From positions 1 to 30,180 of the IMG/VR virus record IMGVR_UViG_3300006030_000071: a stretch of 30,180 bases of DNA. One strand, written 5' to 3'. The notes under the pieces are model-generated. The model was not told the DNA's origin, ran no database searches, and was given only the letters and a program-made list of their open reading frames with translations. Below are positions 15,916 through 21,755 of the stretch, one piece after another; the first letter of the stretch is position 1, and each line of letters begins with the position of its first letter. A program made the position numbers and the translations under genes. This DNA is from a virus.

Positions 15916-16426
15916 ATTGTTCTTGTACTAGTTGTTTCATCAATTTAACGACGCGAAGTATCTCACGAACGCTGATACCTGTCTTGCGATGTAGTGAACG
16001 CGCGGAGTTTCCATCAAGCCACATCTTAAATAGTTCACGCTCATACCAATGAGAACTCTCAATGATAAAGTCGTACGCTCGTATCTTGCTTCGCTCTTGC
16101 TCATAGTCTTCTTCTTCTACTAGATGGTCTTTGTCGTCGCTTTGTAAGTTACACTCATACACGTCAACGCTGTCGTAGATGCGATTCTGTTGAAATGGGT
16201 GACGATTGCCGTTGATGGCTGTGTGAAGTACTTTGATTGCCCACCATTGTAAGTAGCCGTCGTTGTGTAGTTTCTCAACATATGCGTCATCTTTTTCGAG
16301 TAGTAGTAGAAAAAAGTATTGATAGAGTTCTCTTGCTAGTTCTTTATTCTTTGAGATGCGAAGACACGTATCGAATACCCACTTTTGAGTTGTCAAGTTT
16401 TCAATGATTTGCGTCTTCTTCAACAA
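15881..16426 (-). CDS. sigma-70-like (ECF-type) transcription regulator
   Basis: The protein has 181 residues. The N-terminal half (ISKNKELARELYQYFFLLLL, then DGYLQWWAIKVLHTAINGNR) resembles sigma region 2, and the C-terminal part (HWYERELFKMWLDGNSARSL and RKTGISVREILRVVKLMKQL) resembles region 4 with a helix-turn-helix. Such proteins in phages often switch on later genes. No in-frame ATG exists near the start; the reading frame opens with two TTG codons at 16426 and 16423, only 3-6 bases after the -7 box of its promoter, so initiation is non-ATG and nearly leaderless. Sigma identity is likely but not certain. Confidence 0.72.
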   Translation of the reverse strand: MLKKTQIIENLTTQKWVFDTCLRISKNKELARELYQYFFLLLLEKDDAYVEKLHNDGYLQWWAIKVLHTAINGNRHPFQQNRIYDSVDVYECNLQSDDKDHLVEEEDYEQERSKIRAYDFIIESSHWYERELFKMWLDGNSARSLHRKTGISVREILRVVKLMKQLVQEQYEKTHPNDVRR

Positions 16427-16428
16427 TG

Positions 16429-16459
16429 CAAAAATAGAAAGATTATTTGTAATTACAAA
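16429..16459 (-). promoter_or_regulatory. promoter of the sigma-like gene
   Basis: On the minus strand TTTG (16459-16456) is followed after 19 bases by TATTTTTG (16436-16429), matching the Bacteroidota -33/-7 layout. The start codon follows within about 6 bases. The -33 box lies inside a palindrome. Confidence 0.75.
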
Positions 16460-16460
16460 T
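16445..16460. promoter_or_regulatory. 16-bp palindromic operator candidate
   Basis: ATTTGTAATTACAAAT is a perfect 16-bp palindrome, extendable to 22 bp with one mismatched pair. It overlaps the -33 box of the promoter at 16429-16459, so a bound dimer would block transcription of the sigma-like gene. Confidence 0.65.
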
Positions 16461-16496
16461 TATTTTTTCTCAATCGTTACAAAATAGCCGTCTTTC

Positions 16497-17006
16497 TCAT
16501 ATCGTTTCTTCGTGCGCAACACATCGCTCTCTTCTTTCAATATGTGTATCGACGATTGAAGACTCTTCGTCGCGATAAGAATCCAATAGTTCGTGAGTCT
16601 GTTGATAGGTTTTGGAGAATTGTCTGTCATATTCAATCAAGTCGTTTGTTTGTCGTACGCTGTGTATGATGGTAGAATGGTCTCGATTAATGATTCTACC
16701 TATTGACTCAAGAGACATTCTCAATGTGCGTCTACATATATGATTGAATGTGTGTCGAGCATAGAGTATGTGTTGCGTTCTGTTCTTTGAATAGATGTCA
16801 TCAGGCGTGATGTTGTAGATTTGACATACTGCGCGCATTACATCTGCCCATTGTGCGCTAGTTTGTGTTATGTCAATCTTGGGTCTTAAGATTTCACGTC
16901 TTAAATCGTTGACGATTTTCTCGTATTGATTCTTTTGTTCAATGATTAATAGTCTAAGACGACGATTTTCTTGCTTTGCGTTGTGTAAGTCTTGATAGTG
17001 ATTCAT
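16497..17006 (-). CDS. stand-alone DnaA domain IV-like DNA-binding protein
   Basis: The start is ATG at 17006 (MNHYQDLHNAKQENRRLRLL), one base after the ABC-GNAT stop, giving 169 residues. Residues about 5-45 are a charged coiled coil. Residues about 70-125 match the C-terminal DNA-binding domain of DnaA: YSKNRTQHILYARHTFNHI, CRRTLRMSLESIGRIINRDH and STIIHSVRQT. The AAA+ ATPase part of DnaA is absent. It may bind DnaA boxes to bring host or phage replication proteins to the origin, or act as a competitor of host DnaA. It is the last gene of the replication group. Confidence 0.85.
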   Translation of the reverse strand: MNHYQDLHNAKQENRRLRLLIIEQKNQYEKIVNDLRREILRPKIDITQTSAQWADVMRAVCQIYNITPDDIYSKNRTQHILYARHTFNHICRRTLRMSLESIGRIINRDHSTIIHSVRQTNDLIEYDRQFSKTYQQTHELLDSYRDEESSIVDTHIERRERCVAHEETI

Positions 17007-17007
17007 A

Positions 17008-18189
17008 TTAAAATAGAGATATTTGTCTTTGTGAATAATCTTTGTAAGCGTCTGCGCTAAACTCGACAATCTTTGTGTCTATGTTTGTTTGTTCGCCAAT
17101 GTATTTATAAGATTTTGTGATTGATTCTTTGCGTAGTTTTAAGCCATTGTCTTTGCCATCTGCTACTAGTTTCTCATTGATTTTTTTGATTGCTTCTATG
17201 TTGTTATTCTCAAGAACAAGATGCCAATTTTTCTCATTGCGTTGCATCCCCATAAATAGTGAAGGGTTGCTTGTCTTGATGTATAGCGTCTTGCCTATAT
17301 TTTTGTATAGCGACCCGAAATAGTTTAGTAATTTGATACCAAAACCTAGACCTTGGTAATCAGGTAGAACAACCAATCTACTAACACGAAACGCATTTTG
17401 TATCGTACCACTAGGTAGCGGTAAAATAGCAATAAATGCTGTAGGTTTATCGTTCCACGTCAAACAAAAACACTTTGCCGCTTTGTTCAAGTCTTGTGTC
17501 AAATAGTGATGGTGTTTGAATATACGCCAAGTTTCATATCTGCATCGAAATACCGAAAACTCAATTGATGGTCTTGATTGCCGAAGATAGTCGTGTCTCT
17601 CGACACGCCCCTTCAATGGTGAATATGTCCAATCAGGTAGCAACCACTCCATAATATCAAAGTGACAACTAGCGAGAATGATTTTCTTGTTGTTCTTGCG
17701 TATGAATTTTTGAAGCGCATAAGACATCGCTTTTGCTACGTCTCTATCTACGACACTTGTGTACTCATCCACAAGTACAACTTCGTTTTCTTTTGCAATA
17801 CCAACAAGATACGCTAATTGTGCGCGATATTGTTCACCATTCGAGAGCGTACGATATGGTCTCAACCAAGTTGGAACACTTGACAAACCCATTGAAGACA
17901 AAAGTAAACAAGCGTCGCTAGGTTGCAACCAATCAAAGTTTGAGATAAGAGACTTCGATTCGTCAAATTGAATCGTTCTAATCGCACCAAAATGCTTCAA
18001 AAGCGTTGATTTGCCTGTGCCACTACCTCCGTAGATGACTCCAATGTTCCAATCAAAGTTTCTACACTCTGCAAAATTGACAGGTATTTCTACGCTTGTC
18101 TTTGTTGAATCTTGAATGTCAAACGATTCACACACATATCGAGTGTATTCGTCTTCAAGAATGTTGTTCTCTAGTTTTATTGTTTTCAT
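17008..18189 (-). CDS. ABC-type ATPase fused to GNAT acetyltransferase domain
   Basis: The 393-residue protein has two domains. The N-terminal ABC ATPase has Walker A GGSGTGKS (54-61), signature LSNGEQ (115-120), Walker B EVVLVDE (136-142) and an H-loop His in ASCHF (about 176). The C-terminal GNAT domain (about 222-345) has HHHYLTQDLNKAAKCFCL and the acetyl-CoA loop RLVVLPDYQGLGFGIKLL. This domain order corresponds to the COG2401 type. There is no membrane segment, so it is not a transporter subunit. Mu Mom, a DNA-modifying protein, belongs to the same acyltransferase superfamily, so DNA or tRNA modification is possible but unproven. Confidence 0.85.
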   Translation of the reverse strand: MKTIKLENNILEDEYTRYVCESFDIQDSTKTSVEIPVNFAECRNFDWNIGVIYGGSGTGKSTLLKHFGAIRTIQFDESKSLISNFDWLQPSDACLLLSSMGLSSVPTWLRPYRTLSNGEQYRAQLAYLVGIAKENEVVLVDEYTSVVDRDVAKAMSYALQKFIRKNNKKIILASCHFDIMEWLLPDWTYSPLKGRVERHDYLRQSRPSIEFSVFRCRYETWRIFKHHHYLTQDLNKAAKCFCLTWNDKPTAFIAILPLPSGTIQNAFRVSRLVVLPDYQGLGFGIKLLNYFGSLYKNIGKTLYIKTSNPSLFMGMQRNEKNWHLVLENNNIEAIKKINEKLVADGKDNGLKLRKESITKSYKYIGEQTNIDTKIVEFSADAYKDYSQRQISLF

Positions 18190-19418
18190 AAGCGTTCTTT
18201 GTATTCAGTTAGTTTGCCTTCAAATGTAGTAGGTATTGTGCAACACTCTCCGTTTCGATTCTTTGCGATAATTAGTTCCGCTTCTTCTACGTCGGGCTTC
18301 TCTGTGTCGTAGTATGCAGGTCTAAAAGGAAACATCACAATATCTGCGTCTTGTTCTATCGCACCTGACTCTCTCAAGTCTGACAACATAGGTCTTTTGT
18401 CTTGTCGCTCTTCGCTTTTACGTGACAACTGAGCAAGTACGATGACCGTGATTTTCAATTCTTTTGCTAGTAGTTTCAAACCTCGTGAGATTTCTGCTAT
18501 CTCTTGCTCACGATTTGCTTTTGTTCCTTTGATTAGTTGTATGTAATCTATGACGAGTAAGTCTAGACCTTTGCGAGACTTATGCAACTTCGCCTTTGCT
18601 TTGATTTGCGCAATAGATGTATCAACGTCATCGTCAATGAAGAACTCGATTGATTGATTGTTTGCTGTGTTGATGACTTTGTCTATCTCGATTTGTTCTA
18701 GACGACCATTGCGAATCTTCCAATTTTCGATGTTGCCTATCAAAGACAAGTATCGCTTTGCAAGTTGTTCGTTTGACATCTCAAGCGACAAGAAGAGTGC
18801 TTTGTAGTTGTACTTCGCAAAGTCTTTTGTGAGCGTGAGAGCGATTGCAGTCTTACCCATTCCCGGTCTACCTGCTACGACTATCAAATCGCCTTCGTTG
18901 TAACCACCTATGTACTTGTCTAAGTATCGCCATCCTGTTTGTTTGCCTGTTAGCGCACCACCTTTGAGACTATTCTCAACTATTTGGTCAACTACTTTGT
19001 TTGTGACTTTTACTATCGAGTCAGGTTCTTTGTGTGTCGAGAATGTCGTCTCGTCAAGAATCGATTGCAAGTCTTTGACCATCTCATCAAGTTCTTTTGT
19101 CAAGTTCAAGTGTGACAATCTATCAATGAGAGTTGTTTTGATGTAGTTATATTCTAGAGTTTGAAGATGTGTTTTGATGTTTGTCAACCCACTTGCTTCT
19201 TGTTGTATCTTAATAATCTCAAAAACTTCTTTTTTTGTGAAATGCTTTGAGAGCGTCACTAAGTCGACAGGTTGATTGTCGTAGTACAATTGTGTCATCA
19301 CATCTACGATGCGACGTGAGAAGTCTTGTGTGAACCAATTCTTGTTGATTTGTGGTAAGAAGTGTCTTGCATCATTGTAGAACAGCAAGTTTGATAGTAT
19401 CATTTGTTCTAGATTCAT
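18186..19418 (-). CDS. dnaB: replicative DNA helicase, DnaB family
   Basis: The 410-residue protein has the DnaB N-terminal helical domain (about 1-125) and the RecA-like motor. Walker A is GRPGMGKT (183-190), the H1a segment is LFLSLEMS (208-215), Walker B is LLVIDYIQL (287-295), Gln330 lies in VIVLAQLSRK, H4 is ESGAIEQDAD (350-359), and the Arg finger region is AKNRNGE (about 385-391). The start overlaps the initiator stop by ATGA and the end overlaps the ABC-GNAT gene by ATGA. It unwinds DNA at the replication fork after loading by the initiator protein. Confidence 0.96.
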   Translation of the reverse strand: MNLEQMILSNLLFYNDARHFLPQINKNWFTQDFSRRIVDVMTQLYYDNQPVDLVTLSKHFTKKEVFEIIKIQQEASGLTNIKTHLQTLEYNYIKTTLIDRLSHLNLTKELDEMVKDLQSILDETTFSTHKEPDSIVKVTNKVVDQIVENSLKGGALTGKQTGWRYLDKYIGGYNEGDLIVVAGRPGMGKTAIALTLTKDFAKYNYKALFLSLEMSNEQLAKRYLSLIGNIENWKIRNGRLEQIEIDKVINTANNQSIEFFIDDDVDTSIAQIKAKAKLHKSRKGLDLLVIDYIQLIKGTKANREQEIAEISRGLKLLAKELKITVIVLAQLSRKSEERQDKRPMLSDLRESGAIEQDADIVMFPFRPAYYDTEKPDVEEAELIIAKNRNGECCTIPTTFEGKLTEYKERL

Positions 19419-19996
19419 AGTGTTGCAAGTTTATGTTGATTTGTTGACACTTTCAAATTATTTGGTTTCCAAGTTCGAACTGCTGACTTCCAATCTTTCA
19501 TCTTGTTTTTTCCTATCATCCAACCTTTTGATTCATAGAAGTCGAAAAACTTGTTTGATACGTCATTCATTCCTATTGAATCCATATAATCTCTCAACTC
19601 GTCTAGAGTTGGTTTAGTAAAACGTGTAGTCTTTTTATTATTTACATCTTCATTTTCATTTTCATTTTCCATATGTTCATCATATGTTTTACATATGTTA
19701 TTCATATCTTCTTTCTTCTTACGATTATTCGCTCTTGATTCACTATACTTCTTTCTCTTCTCGAACTCTTCTCTCATTCGTTTATTGAAGTATCCTTCTT
19801 CTGTTTTTTCGAATTTGTCAAAGATGTCTTCATCATATGTTTCACATATCTTCAACATATCTTTCTCGCTTAGTACGCCTTTTTGATGTTGAATACAGAG
19901 AAGTCGTATATACTTACCGACTTGCTCGTTTGTCATTAAGGTTGTACCTGTTAAAAAATCACTTGTGTAAAATAACACAGCAGGGTCTTTGCTCAT
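19415..19996 (-). CDS. replication initiator/helicase-loader type protein (DUF1376-like)
   Basis: The chosen start is ATG at 19996 (MSKDPAVLFYTSDFLTGTTL), where family-like similarity begins; an in-frame ATG at 20023 lies inside the terminator stem. The protein has 193 residues: an N-terminal winged-helix-like domain (MTNEQVGKYIRLLCIQHQKG), a charged linker with ENENENED, and a C-terminal DnaD-like part (FFDFYESKGW, WKSAVRTWK). A segment of form DMxxICxTYDE occurs twice in the linker, 51 codons apart, because the DNA there carries iteron arrays. It lies directly before dnaB, as helicase loaders do. Confidence 0.82.
   Translation of the reverse strand: MSKDPAVLFYTSDFLTGTTLMTNEQVGKYIRLLCIQHQKGVLSEKDMLKICETYDEDIFDKFEKTEEGYFNKRMREEFEKRKKYSESRANNRKKKEDMNNICKTYDEHMENENENEDVNNKKTTRFTKPTLDELRDYMDSIGMNDVSNKFFDFYESKGWMIGKNKMKDWKSAVRTWKPNNLKVSTNQHKLATL
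19630..19664 (-). other. A/T-rich tract beside iterons (candidate unwinding element)
   Basis: On the minus strand the four-copy iteron array runs into tandem TGAAAA units and then GTAAATAATAAAAAG, with almost no G/C pairs. In lambda-type origins an A/T-rich region flanks the iterons in the initiator gene and melts first. The role is inferred. Confidence 0.55.
19665..19708 (-). repeat. iteron array 1: four 11-bp repeats
   Basis: Four contiguous 11-mers on the minus strand follow the consensus SATATGNNNAA: GATATGAATAA, CATATGTAAAA, CATATGATGAA and CATATGGAAAA. The 11-bp period is one helical turn and is not a multiple of the codon length. Confidence 0.85.
19829..19861 (-). repeat. iteron array 2: three 11-bp repeats
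   Basis: Three contiguous 11-mers on the minus strand follow the same consensus SATATGNNNAA: GATATGTTGAA, GATATGTGAAA and CATATGATGAA. The unit CATATGATGAA is identical to one in array 1, exactly 153 bp away. Confidence 0.85.
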
Positions 19997-20009
19997 TTCT
20001 TTTTTGCAT

Positions 20010-20059
20010 AAAAAAACCCCCATAGTAGAGTGTCTGCGGGAACAACTCTACCACGAGGG
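20010..20059 (-). terminator. strong terminator/attenuator in the initiator leader
   Basis: The minus-strand arm CCCTCGTGGTAGAGT (20059-20045) pairs along all 15 bases with ACTCTACTATGGGGG (20031-20017), including G-U pairs, and is followed by seven T (20016-20010). The 13-base loop contains CCCGCA. It ends 13 bases before the chosen start codon of the initiator gene. Confidence 0.85.
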
Positions 20060-20117
20060 TACGGTCTTTTGATTTTCAGCAAACCCGCATTTGCTAACCA
20101 ACGCTACAAATGTAGCC
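20010..20117 (-). ncRNA. candidate structured RNA with kissing hairpins
   Basis: Three hairpins follow each other on the minus strand: GCTAC-ATTT-GTAGC (20117-20104), AGCAAA-TGCGGG-TTTGCT (20095-20078, extendable by two pairs) and the 15-bp terminator stem (20059-20017). The loop TGCGGG of the second is the exact complement of CCCGCA in the third loop (20040-20035), so a 6-bp kissing interaction is possible. The RNA could be a leader that controls the initiator gene or a small RNA of about 90 bases. Confidence 0.6.
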
Positions 20118-20137
20118 AATTTCTAGTAAATAGCAAA
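20107..20137 (-). promoter_or_regulatory. possible promoter before the structured leader
   Basis: TTTG (20137-20134) is followed after 19 bases by TACATTTG (20114-20107) on the minus strand, which fits the Bacteroidota layout. The -7 box lies inside a small hairpin, so the same bases may instead be part of a structured RNA transcribed from upstream. Confidence 0.55.
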
Positions 20138-20138
20138 A

Positions 20139-20339
20139 CTATTTTTTCGTTTCAATTGAGTATCTGCCGAATCCTTCTGTCTCATCGCACACGATGTCTA
20201 GTCCTTCTTTGTGACGTAGTACGTGAATCAGCGCGGCGAGTCTAAACGAGCCATACAAATTGAGCGCGTCAATTGGTGTGATAGATTTACCACTCAACAA
20301 GTGACTTTTTACCTTTTTGATTTGAGATTCTTTTTTCAT
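20139..20339 (-). CDS. helix-turn-helix protein, 66 aa (HTH_39-like)
   Basis: The protein starts MKKESQIKKVKSHLLSGKSI and continues TPIDALNLYGSFRLAALIHV, the pattern of a small winged helix-turn-helix group in which an LNLYGxFRLAA recognition region is followed by a short beta wing (GRYSIETKK). It overlaps the deaminase gene by ATGA and is the last gene before the structured leader. It probably binds DNA, perhaps as a regulator of the phage; target unknown. Confidence 0.82.
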   Translation of the reverse strand: MKKESQIKKVKSHLLSGKSITPIDALNLYGSFRLAALIHVLRHKEGLDIVCDETEGFGRYSIETKK

Positions 20340-20728
20340 ATTTGTCTGTAATTGATTTTCAATTTTTGAAGTGCTTTAGTGTCGCGATACAATTCATCGT
20401 ATACGACGCATTTTAAGCCACTCTGTTTGATTATTTTAGCGCACTCAATACAAGGCGACATCGTGACGTACATCGTTGCACCTTGCGTCTTTGTACCCGC
20501 TTTCAAGATTGCATTCATCTCAGCGTGAATCACTTCATCTTTTGTGACATCGTTCTCTTCACACTCGTTGCAAAATCCTGTAGGTGTACCATTGTAGCCA
20601 AATGAGACAATGTTTCCGTCTTTAACTATGATTGCGCCAACTTTTTTACGATTGCACCTAGATAGTTGAGAAACTATGTGAGCGATGTCCATATACATTC
20701 GCTCGAACTGCTCAATCCTGTTCGTCAT
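20336..20728 (-). CDS. dCMP deaminase (zinc-dependent)
   Basis: The start is ATG at 20728 (MTNRIEQFERMYMDIAHIVS), giving 130 residues. Zinc and catalytic residues are visible: HAE (68-70, with Glu70 as proton shuttle) and SPCIEC (91-96, Cys93 and Cys96). FGYNGTPTGF (43-52) is the substrate region typical of deoxycytidylate deaminases of the ComEB/phage type. It converts dCMP to dUMP, the precursor of dTTP, and so supports DNA synthesis. No thymidylate synthase was seen in the window, so the host enzyme probably completes the route. Confidence 0.93.
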   Translation of the reverse strand: MTNRIEQFERMYMDIAHIVSQLSRCNRKKVGAIIVKDGNIVSFGYNGTPTGFCNECEENDVTKDEVIHAEMNAILKAGTKTQGATMYVTMSPCIECAKIIKQSGLKCVVYDELYRDTKALQKLKINYRQI

Positions 20729-20804
20729 ATTTACCACAATAGAAGCCTAGAACAAAAGAGAGTACAATGAATCCTAGCCATACGCAAAATTGAAATTGTG
20801 TCAT
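20712..20804 (-). CDS. membrane microprotein, 30 aa
   Basis: A 30-codon frame starts with ATG at 20804 in ATGA overlap with the stop of the preceding gene, and its stop overlaps the start of the deaminase gene by 17 bases. The product, starting MTQFQFCVWLGFIVLSFVLG, is a single hydrophobic segment followed by a short charged tail (KYDEQD). Tight coupling on both sides supports it as real despite its size. Function is unknown. Confidence 0.68.
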   Translation of the reverse strand: MTQFQFCVWLGFIVLSFVLGFYCGKYDEQD

Positions 20805-21139
20805 AGTAGTTGTGTTTTGAAGATTGTGATAATTTCGTGAAAGTTGTCACCATAGACTTCGTAGTGTGAGTAGAATGAGCCATTTGTAAAGTTGCTCAAA
20901 CTCAAGTCCATTGAATACGATGCTTCTAGTTGGTCTTTTACTTCTTCGATTGTCGGTTCGCTATCAAACGCGCAAATGATGTCGTTGTCTTCGTTGACTA
21001 ACACGTACGCTGTTTTGTTTAGACGATTGACAAATTGTTGAGCGTGATGCTGTTTAGTAAAACGAGCAACTACTTCTTGATTCTCGTAGACACGAAACTC
21101 TAGTTCATTGTTTACGACTGCTTGTACGATTCTTGTCAT
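20801..21139 (-). CDS. hypothetical protein, 112 aa
   Basis: The protein starts MTRIVQAVVNNELEFRVYEN and has alternating beta and helical segments (FTKQHHAQQFVNRLNKTAYV, then EPTIEEVKDQLEASYS). No family is recognised and no catalytic motif stands out. It is coupled by ATGA to a membrane protein gene before it and a 30-residue membrane microprotein after it. Confidence 0.72.
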   Translation of the reverse strand: MTRIVQAVVNNELEFRVYENQEVVARFTKQHHAQQFVNRLNKTAYVLVNEDNDIICAFDSEPTIEEVKDQLEASYSMDLSLSNFTNGSFYSHYEVYGDNFHEIITIFKTQLL

Positions 21140-21348
21140 TTTGCGTTTCCTTTATACATACGATACAACTCTTGACGCTGATGTTGAATTGCTTCGTTGA
21201 AGCCTTCAATCATTTCGTCTCTTTCAAACTGATAAGGAGTCGCTTCTTGAATTTCTTTCTTCGACTTCTTTGTCAACACGTGACTCGCGTACATCACCGC
21301 AATAGTGATAGGAGTCAATAAAATTGGGTATATGATGTCTAGTGCCAT
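21136..21348 (-). CDS. small membrane-anchored protein, 70 aa
   Basis: The protein starts MALDIIYPILLTPITIAVMY with one N-terminal membrane segment (about 4-24), then a basic KKSKK stretch and a charged helix. The topology (membrane anchor, cytoplasmic helix) follows from the positive residues after the segment. It begins after the terminator hairpin at 21364-21381. Function is unknown. Confidence 0.72.
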   Translation of the reverse strand: MALDIIYPILLTPITIAVMYASHVLTKKSKKEIQEATPYQFERDEMIEGFNEAIQHQRQELYRMYKGNAK

Positions 21349-21363
21349 AGTCTTGTAAATAGA

Positions 21364-21381
21364 GGGGGCTGTTACACCCCC
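21364..21381 (-). terminator. terminator hairpin of the one-gene unit
   Basis: GGGGG and CCCCC arms pair around an 8-base loop in an A/T-rich context just after the gene at 21394-21651. On the minus strand the following T content is modest (CTCTATTT), so termination may be partial. Confidence 0.6.
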
Positions 21382-21393
21382 ATTTTGTATCTA

Positions 21394-21651
21394 TTAGAAT
21401 TCGTATTCAGTTAAAAAATCAACAAACTTGCCGGGATAAATTTGACAAAACTTATCGTCGCTTACTCTTACGTAGTCTTTTTGTTTCAACTGAGACAAAT
21501 ATCCTTTTACTTGTTGCTCTGTGAAATTTGTTACAAACTCCATTACTTCATCGAAATATGTGAAGTCGCCACCTGTTGACTTATCAGATGCTTTGACGAT
21601 TGAGTTCAAAATAGAGATTTCGTTTTCGTTTAAGTTGTTGTAGTTTTTCAT
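21394..21651 (-). CDS. winged-helix-like regulator candidate, 85 aa, autonomous unit
   Basis: The start chosen is ATG at 21651 (MKNYNNLNENEISILNSIVK); ATG at 21663 is an alternative with an almost absent leader. The protein has ENEISILNSIVKASD, then FTEQQVKGYLSQLKQKDYVR and a short beta end, which fits the helix-helix-wing order of small winged-helix transcription factors. It has its own promoter (21673-21702), an upstream direct-repeat operator (21736-21755) and a hairpin terminator behind it. It may bind that operator itself; this is inferred. Confidence 0.72.
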   Translation of the reverse strand: MKNYNNLNENEISILNSIVKASDKSTGGDFTYFDEVMEFVTNFTEQQVKGYLSQLKQKDYVRVSDDKFCQIYPGKFVDFLTEYEF

Positions 21652-21672
21652 AGTTTGTTTCATTTGATATAG

Positions 21673-21702
21673 CAAAGATACATCTAGAAAACATATATGC
21701 AA
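21673..21702 (-). promoter_or_regulatory. promoter of the one-gene unit
   Basis: On the minus strand TTGCATA (21702-21696) is followed after 15 bases by TATCTTTG (21680-21673). TTG to -7 box spacing is 19 bases. CTATAT follows the -7 box here and at the 10543 promoter alike. Confidence 0.85.
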
Positions 21703-21735
21703 GTACTTTGCAAACTTTTTTTCTATTTATTTTGC

Positions 21736-21755
21736 TTTATGACAATTCTATGACA
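21736..21755 (-). repeat. TGTCATA direct-repeat operator inside the end of the exonuclease gene
   Basis: The same 20 bp as at 10607-10626, TGTCATAGAATTGTCATAAA, forms the last codons and stop of the exonuclease gene and lies 34 bp upstream of the promoter TTG. Two half sites are 11 bp apart. Confidence 0.78.

Noticed and set aside
17008-18189. ABC transporter subunit
   Set aside because: No membrane segment or transport partner is present, and a GNAT domain fills the C-terminal half.
19665-19861. CRISPR array or simple microsatellite
   Set aside because: Repeats are 11-mers without unique spacers of CRISPR size, and the 11-bp period with a degenerate middle fits iterons better than slippage repeats.
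20134-20141. TAGTTTTG as a separate -7 box
   Set aside because: The expected TTG 19 bases upstream is missing. The nearby TTTG/TACATTTG pair has correct spacing.
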